A DNA stretch of 64,000 bases from an uncultured Aquimarina sp. (GTDB taxonomy: Bacteria > Bacteroidota > Bacteroidia > Flavobacteriales > Flavobacteriaceae), in the NCBI GenBank assembly GCA_947498705.1, contig CANMLW010000001.1, positions 186,001-250,000 of the forward strand, in the 5' to 3' direction. The notes beneath the pieces were generated by a model. It was not told the DNA's origin. It ran no database searches and was given only the letters and a program-made list of their open reading frames with translations. Both the position numbers and the translations under genes were made by a program. The stretch's first letter is position 1. Every line of letters begins with the position of its first letter. Positions 9,642 through 18,611 of the stretch are shown here, piece by piece.

Positions 9642-10022
9642 TTACTTAATAGCAACCACAGATATCTCTACATTTACAGATTTTGGTAATGTCAAAACAG
9701 CTACAGTTTCTCTAGCAGGAGCAGTGTCTTCATTAAAATAACTACCGTATATTTCGTTTACTGCAGCAAAATTGTTCATATCACTTAAAAAAATAGTTGT
9801 TTTAACCACATTTTCAAATGTCATTCCTGCTTCTTCTATAACTGCTTTTAAGTTTTGCATCACTAGTTGAGCTTCTGTTTTGATATCGCCTACCACTAGT
9901 TCTCCTGTTGCCGGATCAAGAGCAATCTGTCCAGAAGTGTATAACGTATTACCACTTAAAACAGCTTGGTTATAAGGACCGATTGGTGCTGGAGCTTTGG
10001 ATGTTGTTATTATTTTTTTCAT
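9642..10022 (-). CDS. ridA: RidA-family enamine/imine deaminase
   Basis: This 126-residue protein has the length and motifs of RidA (YjgF/YER057c/UK114): PAPIGPYNQA near residue 11, SGQIALDP near 30, and the key Arg104 in APARETVAV that binds the carboxylate of the enamine. RidA hydrolyses reactive 2-aminoacrylate-type enamines made by PLP enzymes, so it protects PLP-dependent metabolism. The gene lies convergent to a PLP enzyme (the cysteine desulfurase) and 64 bases downstream of lptD on the same strand. Confidence 0.93.
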   Translation of the reverse strand: MKKIITTSKAPAPIGPYNQAVLSGNTLYTSGQIALDPATGELVVGDIKTEAQLVMQNLKAVIEEAGMTFENVVKTTIFLSDMNNFAAVNEIYGSYFNEDTAPARETVAVLTLPKSVNVEISVVAIK

Positions 10023-10086
10023 GCGAAGAATATATTATAATTAATGATTGTTGCTTTAGACTAATTTATAGAACTTGCTTTTATAG

Positions 10087-12873
10087 TTATAATTGTCTGT
10101 CTGGTTCTCTCCTTTTATCCCATTTGATATCACTTAATACAGAAGACTTGATACCAATAAAGAAATTCCAGGAAGTACGGGAACTAAAAGGAATCCAGTT
10201 AAAATTCATAACCCAACTTTCTAAATCTCTTTGAAACCTTAAATTGGTATAAGTAAAGCCAGGATTTTTAAAATCATATCCCGATGAAACTCCTACAGAC
10301 CATCTGGGAGCAAGCTCTACATCTCCCGAAAACATTAAAGAATGAGAAGAAATCTCATTTTGACGTGCACTATTACTATAGTTTATATTATACGATAATC
10401 GCAAGGACCATGGAATTTTATAATTATAGTTTTTGACATCTTTATCAGTGTCTCTATCACTCTTTGTCTTATCGTATGATTGTTCATTATTAAAGTTGGT
10501 TCCTCCTCCAAAAAGGTTATCTGTCCTACCTTCATTCCTAAAGGTTTCATTTTCATAAGGGTCATCGTTAGGTTTTCCTTTCTCAAAATCAGCACTGCTA
10601 AAAGAGTATCCAAAATTACTACTGGCTCTGGTTAGACGAAACAAACTACCTCCATTATCGATATTCCAAACATCAATTTTACGATTGTTGTTGTCTAACG
10701 CATAAGGATCAAGGGTGGCATTAAAGTTAATGTCTAATTTGTTTTTGATAATAGGGATATTTCCAGAAACAGAAATCGGACTCAGTTTTAGAGAATCTCC
10801 TGCAATATTGTATGAGGTGCTAAAGTTTAGGTTATTAAGAATCGTTACTTTTTTTGCTTCTGTAGCAGTCGAATCTTTACTTCTAACCTTCATTTCAATA
10901 TTATTACTTAAAGAAAATCCAATAGAGCTTGAAAATGTATTTCCAGGAGCTCCAAAAGCACCGCCTTCAAACCTCGAATATTCTACTACTTCGGTTTCAT
11001 CTATATTAGCAGTATTAGGGTTGTCTGTTACTGTATAAGTATCATAAAACTCACTAAAAGCAGGTGTAATATTATAACTTATAGAAGGACGCATCGTATG
11101 TCGTATGGCTTCTATCTTTTTTCCTTTTTTAAATTGAAAGGTTCCATAAATAACAGTACCTAAACTGGTAGAAAAATTATAGGTTCTAAAAGCATCAAAC
11201 CCTTTTATAGTATCTTGAACTACGGCTCCTGCACCTTCATTAGCATCAGAATCATAACTTCTTTTTATGGTTTCAAATACCCAGTTTTCCTGAAAACTTG
11301 TTCCGGCTGTAGCACTCAAATATTTAAGGATCTTGAAATTGGTGGTTAATGGAATGGTGTGTTGCATACCGATTTGAGAATTTTGAAACATCTCGGGTTT
11401 AAAAAGCAAGCTATCGGTAGTTGTAATTCTGTTTTCTCCTCTAAAATTATATTGAGTATTTATATTTTGAATGATTCCTTTTTTAACTCCCACTTTTGGA
11501 GCAAAAGGAAATATCCTAGAAACACTGGCAGAAGCATTTGGTAAAGATAAATTAACCACTCCTGTATTGGTATTAGAGTTATGGGTGGCAGCAATATTAA
11601 GATTTACCTGTGGATCTCCAGGAATAGTTTTAGAGTAGGAAACAGAAGAACTTAATTGGTTATTTAAAAAGTTACCAGTATTTCTTTGATTTGTAGATTG
11701 CTGATAAAAACCACTCTTACCAAAATTTACAGATGCAGAAAAGCGAGAATTTGGGCTTGCTTTGGCATCTTGGCTATGAGACCATTGTATATTATAGGTA
11801 GTTCTTTTTGCAAAGTCAGGAAACCCTCTTTCACTTGTTAAATTATTTTCATACCTAAACCTTAAATTCCCTCTAAATCTATATCGCAATGCATAAGAGG
11901 TTTCAGAAGCTAATGTGTAACTTCCGTTGGTATAGTAATCTCCTGTAAGCGTTAAATCAGCATAATCACTAATAGCAAAATAATACCCCCCGTTTTGAAG
12001 GAAATACCCACGATTATTTTCTTCACCAGGGCTTGGCATAATAAAACCAGAAGTCCTGCTCTCTGACATAGGAAAATACCCAAACGGCAATAGTAGAGGA
12101 GTAGGGACATCTGCTATATACATATTAACAAGACTGGTGACAATCTTTTTTTTGGGAACAAATTTTATTCTTCGTGCATAGAAATAATATTCGGGATCTT
12201 CGATGTTTTCTGAAGTAGTGAACTTTACGTTTTTCATAAAAACAACAGAATCATTTTCTCGCTTAGAGATTTCATTTTTTATTTTGAAACCGTTTTGTTC
12301 TGTTCTCGAATTATAAATAAGTGCTTTTTCGGTGTCAAAATTAAACCGGATCGAATCGGGTTCTACGATATTTTGTCCCTGTTTAAAAATTGGAGGTTGA
12401 GTATATTCACCAAGAGAATCTTTAATTCCGTATGCATATACTTCATTTTTAGTGTTATCAACGATTATAAAGCCAGCATTAATCTGCATGTCTCCATACA
12501 CAATTTCGGCTTCATTGTACAGGTACATTTTATTCTCTTTACGACTTAATCGCATATAATCCACAGATTTGTATACTACTTTATCGGTCAATAACTGTGG
12601 CTCAGGTACAATACTATCTTGATCTGTAGTATCCTGAGTTCTTTCATTTAATAACTCTTCTGGCTTAACCTCTTGTCTTCTTAAAGTATCAGAAACTGTA
12701 TCTTGTTGGGTTACAGGAATAGAAACCTCTTTTGTTTTGTTTGTTTCTTGTGCAATGCTTTGACAAATACAAAACAGTGAAAAACTTAGTGAATAAAGTA
12801 TATGACGTACCGTTGTTTGCAATGGTTTAAATCCTATTTTTGTATAACTATGGCTTAGTTTTTGAAGTGCCAA
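10087..12873 (-). CDS. lptD: LptD-like LPS-assembly outer-membrane protein
   Basis: This protein of up to 928 residues has a signal-like stretch (about 25-41, ending SIAQ) and a proline/threonine-rich spacer. An OstA/LptA-like beta-jellyroll domain follows at about 95-240 (DKVVYKS...MYLYNEAEIVYGDMQINAG). The rest is a long run of alternating Gly/aromatic strands typical of the 26-stranded LptD barrel. LptD inserts lipopolysaccharide into the outer leaflet with LptE. The start is uncertain. The listed TTG (12871-12873) overlaps a perfect minus-strand -7 box (CAAAATTA, 12871-12878), which argues for a later start such as the TTG at 12822, preceded by AGGA and followed directly by the signal peptide. 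Confidence 0.87.
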   Translation of the reverse strand: MALQKLSHSYTKIGFKPLQTTVRHILYSLSFSLFCICQSIAQETNKTKEVSIPVTQQDTVSDTLRRQEVKPEELLNERTQDTTDQDSIVPEPQLLTDKVVYKSVDYMRLSRKENKMYLYNEAEIVYGDMQINAGFIIVDNTKNEVYAYGIKDSLGEYTQPPIFKQGQNIVEPDSIRFNFDTEKALIYNSRTEQNGFKIKNEISKRENDSVVFMKNVKFTTSENIEDPEYYFYARRIKFVPKKKIVTSLVNMYIADVPTPLLLPFGYFPMSESRTSGFIMPSPGEENNRGYFLQNGGYYFAISDYADLTLTGDYYTNGSYTLASETSYALRYRFRGNLRFRYENNLTSERGFPDFAKRTTYNIQWSHSQDAKASPNSRFSASVNFGKSGFYQQSTNQRNTGNFLNNQLSSSVSYSKTIPGDPQVNLNIAATHNSNTNTGVVNLSLPNASASVSRIFPFAPKVGVKKGIIQNINTQYNFRGENRITTTDSLLFKPEMFQNSQIGMQHTIPLTTNFKILKYLSATAGTSFQENWVFETIKRSYDSDANEGAGAVVQDTIKGFDAFRTYNFSTSLGTVIYGTFQFKKGKKIEAIRHTMRPSISYNITPAFSEFYDTYTVTDNPNTANIDETEVVEYSRFEGGAFGAPGNTFSSSIGFSLSNNIEMKVRSKDSTATEAKKVTILNNLNFSTSYNIAGDSLKLSPISVSGNIPIIKNKLDINFNATLDPYALDNNNRKIDVWNIDNGGSLFRLTRASSNFGYSFSSADFEKGKPNDDPYENETFRNEGRTDNLFGGGTNFNNEQSYDKTKSDRDTDKDVKNYNYKIPWSLRLSYNINYSNSARQNEISSHSLMFSGDVELAPRWSVGVSSGYDFKNPGFTYTNLRFQRDLESWVMNFNWIPFSSRTSWNFFIGIKSSVLSDIKWDKRREPDRQL

Positions 12874-13093
12874 AATTACATATATTTTTTATGCTTAGAT
12901 TGTAATTCATAAAAAAATAAAAAATTATATTGATTAGACACTTCATTAATAACGCTAACTTATAAGATAATTGCTTGTTACCAGCGAACTAACTTTATCA
13001 TATAAGTTATAGTATAGAAACTGTAGCTGTCTTAAAATGTTTCAAAAAAATAGAATAACATTAGAATTTGTAGGTCTGATGTGTACAAAATGA

Positions 13094-13101
13094 TAGTTTT
13101 G
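13094..13101 (+). promoter_or_regulatory. Bacteroidota -7 promoter box for the amidase gene
   Basis: TAGTTTTG matches TAnnTTTG. A TTG at 13068-13070 lies 23 bases upstream and could be the -33 element. The box is 38 bases before the ATG at 13140. Confidence 0.6.
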
Positions 13102-13139
13102 CAAAATAAAAGTCAGGATTATTAGAACAACATAAAAAC

Positions 13140-14264
13140 ATGAAATTTAATAAGTATCGAATTTTTCTTCTCGTTTTAATTTTTGTTTCTAATGGCATTA
13201 TTACTTCGGTAAATGCTCAGGAAAAGAAAAAATTTATAGTAGTCTTGGATGCAGGACATGGTGGGCATGATCCCGGAAATAGAGGAAATGGTTATAAAGA
13301 AAAAGATATTGCTCTTAAGGTAGTATTGGCAGTGGGAGAGGCTCTAAAACAAGAAGGTGGCTTTGAGATTGTGTATACAAGAAAAACTGATAAGTTTATC
13401 GAGTTGCATGAAAGAGGTAGTATTGCAAACAAAGCAGGAGCTGATCTTTTTGTTTCGATACATTGTAATTCTCATAGAACGCAAGCATACGGTACAGAAA
13501 CCTTTGTATTGGGGTTACATGCCAATGACGAAAATTTTAATGTTGCAAAGAATGAAAACTCGGTTATTCTTTTAGAAGATAACTATCAGGCAAATTATGA
13601 TGGATTTGACCCTAATTCTCCAGAATCAATTATTGGGTTAACCTTGATGCAGGAGGAATATTTGGATCAAAGTTTAACACTGGCAAGTTTTGTTCAAAAG
13701 AGATTTAAAAGAGCACTTGATAGAAAAAGTAGAGGGGTTAAACAGGCAGGTTTTGTAGTTTTACACCAGACATATATGCCAAGTGTTCTTATCGAATTAG
13801 GTTTTTTAACTAATAAGAACGAAGGAAAATATCTAAATTCTAAAAAAGGGCAGCAAGAAATGGCTACTTCGATTACAACTTCTGTTATAGAGTATAAAAA
13901 GAGTTTGGAGGCGACTTATAAAGTTGTAAAGCCAAAGATAATAGAAGTTACCAAAGTCGTAAATGAAGTTAAAAATGAAGAAGTAATAAGTAATGATATA
14001 AAGTTTAAAGTTCAAATAGGAGCAGGAACTGATGATATTGAGCTTAAATCTTTTAATTTTAGTGGGTTAGATCAGTTGTCTAAAATGAAAATAGGAGAGC
14101 TTTTTAAATATTATTATGGTAGTACTGATAATTATGAATCAATAAAAGAATTAAGAGAGGTTGCAGTTGATAAAGGTTTTGATTCAAGTTTTATTGTTGC
14201 TTTTCGTGGAGATCAGCCAATCCCTTTAAACGAAGCTTTAAAAGTAGAAGCTTCCTCTAATTAG
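13140..14264 (+). CDS. N-acetylmuramoyl-L-alanine amidase (Amidase_3) with C-terminal SPOR-like domain
   Basis: A signal peptide (residues 1-26, ending VNAQ) precedes a zinc amidase domain. It shows VLDAGHGGHDPG with the first His ligand, the Glu of YKEKDIAL, the His of SIHCNS, and the catalytic Glu of VLIELGFLTN near residue 219. It cleaves the bond between MurNAc and the stem peptide in the periplasm, typically for cell separation. Residues about 275-374 form a charged linker and a SPOR-like region (IKFKVQIGAG to the end), expected to bind denuded septal glycan. It is divergent from lptD. Confidence 0.9.
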   Translation: MKFNKYRIFLLVLIFVSNGIITSVNAQEKKKFIVVLDAGHGGHDPGNRGNGYKEKDIALKVVLAVGEALKQEGGFEIVYTRKTDKFIELHERGSIANKAGADLFVSIHCNSHRTQAYGTETFVLGLHANDENFNVAKNENSVILLEDNYQANYDGFDPNSPESIIGLTLMQEEYLDQSLTLASFVQKRFKRALDRKSRGVKQAGFVVLHQTYMPSVLIELGFLTNKNEGKYLNSKKGQQEMATSITTSVIEYKKSLEATYKVVKPKIIEVTKVVNEVKNEEVISNDIKFKVQIGAGTDDIELKSFNFSGLDQLSKMKIGELFKYYYGSTDNYESIKELREVAVDKGFDSSFIVAFRGDQPIPLNEALKVEASSN

Positions 14265-14339
14265 TTTCAAAGAAACTGTAAAATTGTTTTTGAGCTAATA
14301 ATTCCTAAAAGATTTGCTAATAGGAATTATATTTTATCC

Positions 14340-14347
14340 TAAATTTG
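14340..14347 (+). promoter_or_regulatory. Bacteroidota -7 promoter box for mlaD and the downstream cluster
   Basis: TAAATTTG fits TAnnTTTG. A TTG at 14314-14316 is 23 bases upstream. The box lies 20 bases before the TTG start of the MCE gene. Confidence 0.6.
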
Positions 14348-14367
14348 TGTTCTAAATATAAGCTATT

Positions 14368-15318
14368 TTGAAATTTACTCGAGAAGTTAAAACAGGAATA
14401 TTAGCAATATGTGCGATAGCACTTTTAATCTTTGGTTATACTTTCCTAAAAGGAAAGAATCTTCTGGAAAATGAACGAACCTTTTATGCTGTATATAATA
14501 ATGTAGAAGGTTTGATTGCATCGTCCCCAGTTACTATAAACGGTATGATCGTTGGTCAGGTAGTGTCAATAGATTTTGCAGATGCAAAAGGAAACCTTGT
14601 GGTAGAATTTAATGTAGATAGTGATTTTACTTTTTCTAAGAATAGTGAAGCAAAAGTGTATGGGGGTGGTCTTATAGGAGGCAAATCCTTGGCTATTATT
14701 CCTAAATATGAACAAGGCAATGATGCGAAGGATGGAGATACATTACAAGGAAGAATAGAAGCAGGTCTTTTAGAGTTGGTAAATGATAGATTAACTCCTT
14801 TACAAGAAAAACTTGAAGCTGCTATTACAGATGCAGATACATTGTTAAATTCTGTAAATGGCATTCTTAATGTAGATAATAAAAATAACTTAAACTCTAT
14901 TTTTAAAGACTTAAGTGCTACCGTAAAAAACTTTAAAGTGGCATCCTCCTCTTTAAATAGCGTTTTATCAGGTAATCAGGATAAATTAAACAATACAATT
15001 TCTAATCTTGATAAAATGTCTGCCAATCTTAGTAAGGTTTCAGATTCGATATCTCAAATAAATGTTGCCAACCTAGGAAAGAAGCTAGAAAAAGTTTTGA
15101 TTAGTTTTGATAAAATATCAAATGATCTCAATTCGGGAAAAGGAACCGCTGGAAAATTGCTTAAGGATAATAAGTTATATGATAACTTAGAGCGTACTAG
15201 TAAGCAATTAGAACTTTTGTTACAGGATTTGAGATTAAATCCTAAAAGGTACGTTCATATATCAGTATTTGGGAAGAAAAATGCCCCTTACGAAAAACCA
15301 ACAGATTCAATAGACTAA
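14368..15318 (+). CDS. MlaD/MCE-family lipid-transport substrate-binding protein
   Basis: The start is a TTG (14368); the next residues KFTREVKTGILAICAIALLIFGYTF give one N-terminal membrane anchor (about 8-27). The MCE domain spans about 35-115 (YNNVEGLIASSPVTINGMIVGQV, YGGGLIGGKSLAI). A long helical tail of about 190 residues follows, as expected for proteins that form periplasmic tunnels moving phospholipids between membranes. Neither the permease (MlaE) nor the ATPase (MlaF) is next to it. The next gene starts 2 bases after its stop, so translation is probably coupled. Confidence 0.88.
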   Translation: MKFTREVKTGILAICAIALLIFGYTFLKGKNLLENERTFYAVYNNVEGLIASSPVTINGMIVGQVVSIDFADAKGNLVVEFNVDSDFTFSKNSEAKVYGGGLIGGKSLAIIPKYEQGNDAKDGDTLQGRIEAGLLELVNDRLTPLQEKLEAAITDADTLLNSVNGILNVDNKNNLNSIFKDLSATVKNFKVASSSLNSVLSGNQDKLNNTISNLDKMSANLSKVSDSISQINVANLGKKLEKVLISFDKISNDLNSGKGTAGKLLKDNKLYDNLERTSKQLELLLQDLRLNPKRYVHISVFGKKNAPYEKPTDSID

Positions 15319-15319
15319 T

Positions 15320-16648
15320 ATGATGCAATATGTACCTAATATACTTTTTGTAATAGCCCTTGTAGCAGGTATTGGATATTTTACTAAAAATATACGTAAA
15401 GTTATTCGAAATATCCGATTAGGGAAAGATGTAGATCGTTCTGATAATAAAAGTGAACGGTTTAAAAACATGATGAGAGTTGCTTTAGGGCAATCAAAGA
15501 TGGTGCGTCGCCCTATTGCTGGATTTTTACATATTGTAGTATATATTGGATTTTTAATTATTAATGTAGAGGTTTTAGAAATTATCATTGATGGTATTTT
15601 TGGAACCCATAGAGTTTTTGCGTTTTTAGGAGGTCTTTATGATTTTCTAATTGCTTCATTCGAGATTTTAGCATTACTTGTTTTAGTAGGAGTTATCGTT
15701 TTTTGGATTAGACGTAATGTTATTAAACTAAAACGTTTCTGGAATCCTGAAATGAAAGGTTGGCCAAAAAGCGATGGTAACTGGATTCTTTATTTCGAAA
15801 TGATATTAATGACTTTGTTTTTAGTAATGAATGCTTCCGATTTGCAGTTGCAAAATATAGGGGCAGAACATTATATAAAAGCAGGTTCTTATCCAGTTAG
15901 TCAGTTTATTTCACCTTTTTTTGATGGGCTTTCAGAAATAACACTTATTGTGATAGAGAGAACTGCATGGTGGCTACATATTTTAGGAATTCTGGTGTTT
16001 TTAAATTATTTATATTTTTCAAAACACCTACATATCATATTGGCTTTTCCTAATACCTATTATGAAAATCTAAACCCTAAAGGGCAATTGGATAACCTTG
16101 AAGCCGTTACAAATGAGGTAAAACTTATGATGGATCCAAATGCAGACCCTTTTGCAGCACCAGCTGAAGATGATGTTGCGGGTGAACCAGAAAAGTTTGG
16201 AGCATCAGATGTTACGGACCTTAATTGGGTACAATTGTTAAACGCCTATACATGTACAGAATGTGGTCGATGTACTAGTGAATGTCCGGCAAACCAAACA
16301 GGAAAGAAATTATCTCCACGAAAAATTATGATGGATACCCGTGATCGTCTTAAGGAGGTAGGGGATAATATAGATAAAAATGGCAGTTTTGAAGATGATA
16401 ATAAACAGCTATTAGGTGACTATATCAGTGCAGAAGAGTTATGGGCATGTACAAGTTGTAATGCTTGTGTAGAAACCTGTCCTGTAGGTATAAGCCCTTT
16501 GTCAATTATAATCGATATGCGACGTTATCTGGTGATGGAGCAAAGTGCGGCACCATCAGATTTAAATAATATGATGTCTAATATTGAAAACAATGGAGCT
16601 CCTTGGCCATTTAACCAAATGGATCGTTTAAACTGGAGTAACGAATAA
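15320..16648 (+). CDS. Membrane (Fe-S)-binding oxidoreductase subunit, HdrD/GlpC N-half type
   Basis: This 442-residue protein has an N-terminal membrane domain with about five helices (residues 5-25, 75-95, 108-132, 155-175 and 215-240) of the nitrate-reductase gamma/HdrE type, probably haem-binding. A C-terminal bi-cluster ferredoxin domain has CTECGRCTSECP near 312 and CTSCNACVETCP near 376, binding two 4Fe-4S clusters. The CCG domains of a full HdrD are missing here and are encoded separately at 17215-18006. Together they probably shuttle electrons between quinone and a cytosolic acceptor. Its physiological substrate is unknown. Confidence 0.88.
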   Translation: MMQYVPNILFVIALVAGIGYFTKNIRKVIRNIRLGKDVDRSDNKSERFKNMMRVALGQSKMVRRPIAGFLHIVVYIGFLIINVEVLEIIIDGIFGTHRVFAFLGGLYDFLIASFEILALLVLVGVIVFWIRRNVIKLKRFWNPEMKGWPKSDGNWILYFEMILMTLFLVMNASDLQLQNIGAEHYIKAGSYPVSQFISPFFDGLSEITLIVIERTAWWLHILGILVFLNYLYFSKHLHIILAFPNTYYENLNPKGQLDNLEAVTNEVKLMMDPNADPFAAPAEDDVAGEPEKFGASDVTDLNWVQLLNAYTCTECGRCTSECPANQTGKKLSPRKIMMDTRDRLKEVGDNIDKNGSFEDDNKQLLGDYISAEELWACTSCNACVETCPVGISPLSIIIDMRRYLVMEQSAAPSDLNNMMSNIENNGAPWPFNQMDRLNWSNE

Positions 16649-16715
16649 TAACCACATTTTTACTATTTAATTATTAACCACAATTCACCACCATTTTAAT
16701 GAAAAAACTTAAAGT

Positions 16716-17162
16716 ATGAAAAAAGAAGAAATTGATAAATTATTGCACGACAAGGTAGAAGAAGGAGAACATGTAAGTCCGGTATTACCAGAAGGTATTA
16801 AAAATTACCTTATCGATATAGATGGTACAATTACTGAAGATGTACCAAATGAGGAGCCTGAACGTATGGCAACTTGTAAGCCCTTCCCAGATGCTTTAAA
16901 AACATTAAATGAATGGTATGACCAAGGACATATTATATGTTTTTTTACCTCTAGAACCGAAGCTCATAGAGAAGTAACAGAGATTTGGCTTAAAGAGCAT
17001 GGTTTTAAGTACCACAGTATATTAATGGGAAAACCAAGGGGAGGTAATTATCATTGGATCGATAATCACTTGGTAAAAGCTACAAGGTATACAGGTAAGT
17101 TTACCGAGTTGGTAGAACGCGTTGTTACTATAGAAGTCTTTGACGATGGTAAACACGATTAA
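16716..17162 (+). CDS. HAD-superfamily phosphatase-like protein
   Basis: This 148-residue protein has HAD motif I (IDIDGT, the two Asp at about 34 and 36), motif II (FFTSRTEA near 81) and motifs III/IV as KPRGGNYHWIDNH (about 109-121). There is almost no cap, so it should act on large or polymeric phosphorylated substrates. Its place between two halves of an Fe-S oxidoreductase is striking and suggests co-transcription, although a direct functional tie is not evident. Confidence 0.8.
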   Translation: MKKEEIDKLLHDKVEEGEHVSPVLPEGIKNYLIDIDGTITEDVPNEEPERMATCKPFPDALKTLNEWYDQGHIICFFTSRTEAHREVTEIWLKEHGFKYHSILMGKPRGGNYHWIDNHLVKATRYTGKFTELVERVVTIEVFDDGKHD

Positions 17163-17214
17163 AAAAAGCTTTTGATTTTCCTTTGTTAAAAAGGATAACT
17201 ATAAAAATAAGAAT

Positions 17215-18006
17215 ATGAGCGAAGCGATAAAAGTGCCAACAATGGCAGAGTATATGGCAGAAGGAAAGAAACCAGAAGTTCTTTTTTGGGTTGGATGTGC
17301 AGGTAGTTTTGATGATCGGGCAAAGAAAATCACAAAGGCTTTTGTTAAATTACTTCATAATGCTAATGTCGATTTCGCTGTATTGGGTACAGAAGAAAGT
17401 TGTACGGGGGACCCGGCAAAAAGAGCGGGTAATGAGTTTTTGTTTCAGATGCAAGCCGTTACGAATATAGAAGTAATGAATGCCTATGAGATTAAAAAGG
17501 TAGTTACTGCATGCCCACATTGCTTTAACACTCTAAAGAATGAATATCCTGTATTAGGAGGAGATTACGATGTAATGCACCATACAGAGTTTCTTAAGTC
17601 ACTTCTTGATGAAGGCCGCTTAAAAGTTGAAGGAGGTAAGTTTAAAGGAAAACGAATTACGTTTCATGATCCCTGTTATTTGGGACGCGCAAATAACGTG
17701 TACGAGGCCCCTAGAGATTTACTTAAGAAATTAGAGGTGGAACTTATAGAAATGAAAAGATGCAAGCGTAATGGTTTGTGTTGTGGGGCAGGAGGAGCAC
17801 AGATGTTTAAAGAGCCAGAGCCGGGAAATAAAGATGTTAATGTCGAAAGAACAGAAGAAGCGTTAGAAACAAAGCCAGATATCATCGCCGCAGGTTGTCC
17901 TTTTTGTAATACAATGATGACAGACGGGGTAAAAAACAAAGAAAAAGAAGATAGTATACAGGTTTTGGATGTAGCAGAACTTATTGCTAACGCTCAGGAT
18001 ATATAA
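17215..18006 (+). CDS. Cytosolic CCG-domain (Fe-S)-binding protein, HdrB/GlpC C-half type
   Basis: This 263-residue protein contains two cysteine-rich CCG-type domains. The first has CPHCFNTL near 97. The second has HDPCYLGRANN near 152, NGLCCGAGGAQMF near 189 and AAGCPFCNTMMTDG near 225. This fold binds a noncubane 4Fe-4S cluster in heterodisulfide reductase HdrB and also occurs in LutA and GlpC. It is the natural partner of the membrane Fe-S protein at 15320-16648, from which it is split by the HAD gene. The start is an ATG at 17215. Confidence 0.88.
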   Translation: MSEAIKVPTMAEYMAEGKKPEVLFWVGCAGSFDDRAKKITKAFVKLLHNANVDFAVLGTEESCTGDPAKRAGNEFLFQMQAVTNIEVMNAYEIKKVVTACPHCFNTLKNEYPVLGGDYDVMHHTEFLKSLLDEGRLKVEGGKFKGKRITFHDPCYLGRANNVYEAPRDLLKKLEVELIEMKRCKRNGLCCGAGGAQMFKEPEPGNKDVNVERTEEALETKPDIIAAGCPFCNTMMTDGVKNKEKEDSIQVLDVAELIANAQDI

Positions 18007-18118
18007 ACCATATATAATAACGCTAAAAACAACAGCGAGTGTCTCTTTTAAGAATAAGTACTTTTTTTGTAACTTAAAAGACAGAATCGTTTTTGTTTTA
18101 TTAATAAAAGAATAGCTC

Positions 18119-18604
18119 ATGTTAGTAGATTTTAATGACCTTCCAGAAACATCACGAGTATGGATTTATCAAGCAAATAGGTCATTTACTGTAGAAGAAC
18201 TTGAAGAAGTAAGAGGACAATTAGATCAGTTTTTGTCACAATGGACGGCGCATGGTTCGGATTTAAAAGCGGGCTATGAAATTAAGTATAAAAGATTTAT
18301 TGCTATTGGGTTGGATCAAGGATTAAACCCTGCAACAGGTTGTTCTATTGATGCTTCTGTTCACTTTATTCAAAAAATTGAACAAACATATAGTGTAGAC
18401 CTATTAGATAAGATGAATGTTTCTTTTAAACAGGGAGAGTTTGTAGCTTATAAAACTCTTTCTGATTTTAAAAAGATGGCTAAAAATAGATCAGTATCCC
18501 CAAATACTATCGTGTTCAATAACCTGGTTACTAATATCGCCGAATATCGAACAAATTGGGAAATTCCCGCAAAAGATAGTTGGCATAATCGTTTCTTAAA
18601 CTAA
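18119..18604 (+). CDS. Conserved Bacteroidota protein of unknown function
   Basis: This soluble 161-residue protein has the highly conserved stretches SRVWIYQANR, TAHGSDLKAGYE and NPATGCSIDASVHFI. Homologues are often labelled ABC transporter ATPase, but I see no Walker A, Walker B or LSGGQ motif and the protein is far too short, so I reject that label. It sits 112 bases after the Fe-S protein and 7 bases before the GH3 gene, inside a plus-strand cluster. Function unknown. Confidence 0.78.
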   Translation: MLVDFNDLPETSRVWIYQANRSFTVEELEEVRGQLDQFLSQWTAHGSDLKAGYEIKYKRFIAIGLDQGLNPATGCSIDASVHFIQKIEQTYSVDLLDKMNVSFKQGEFVAYKTLSDFKKMAKNRSVSPNTIVFNNLVTNIAEYRTNWEIPAKDSWHNRFLN

Positions 18605-18611
18605 AATTTTT

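Noticed and set aside
18119-18604. ABC transporter ATPase
   Set aside because: No Walker A, Walker B or signature motif, and the protein is too short.
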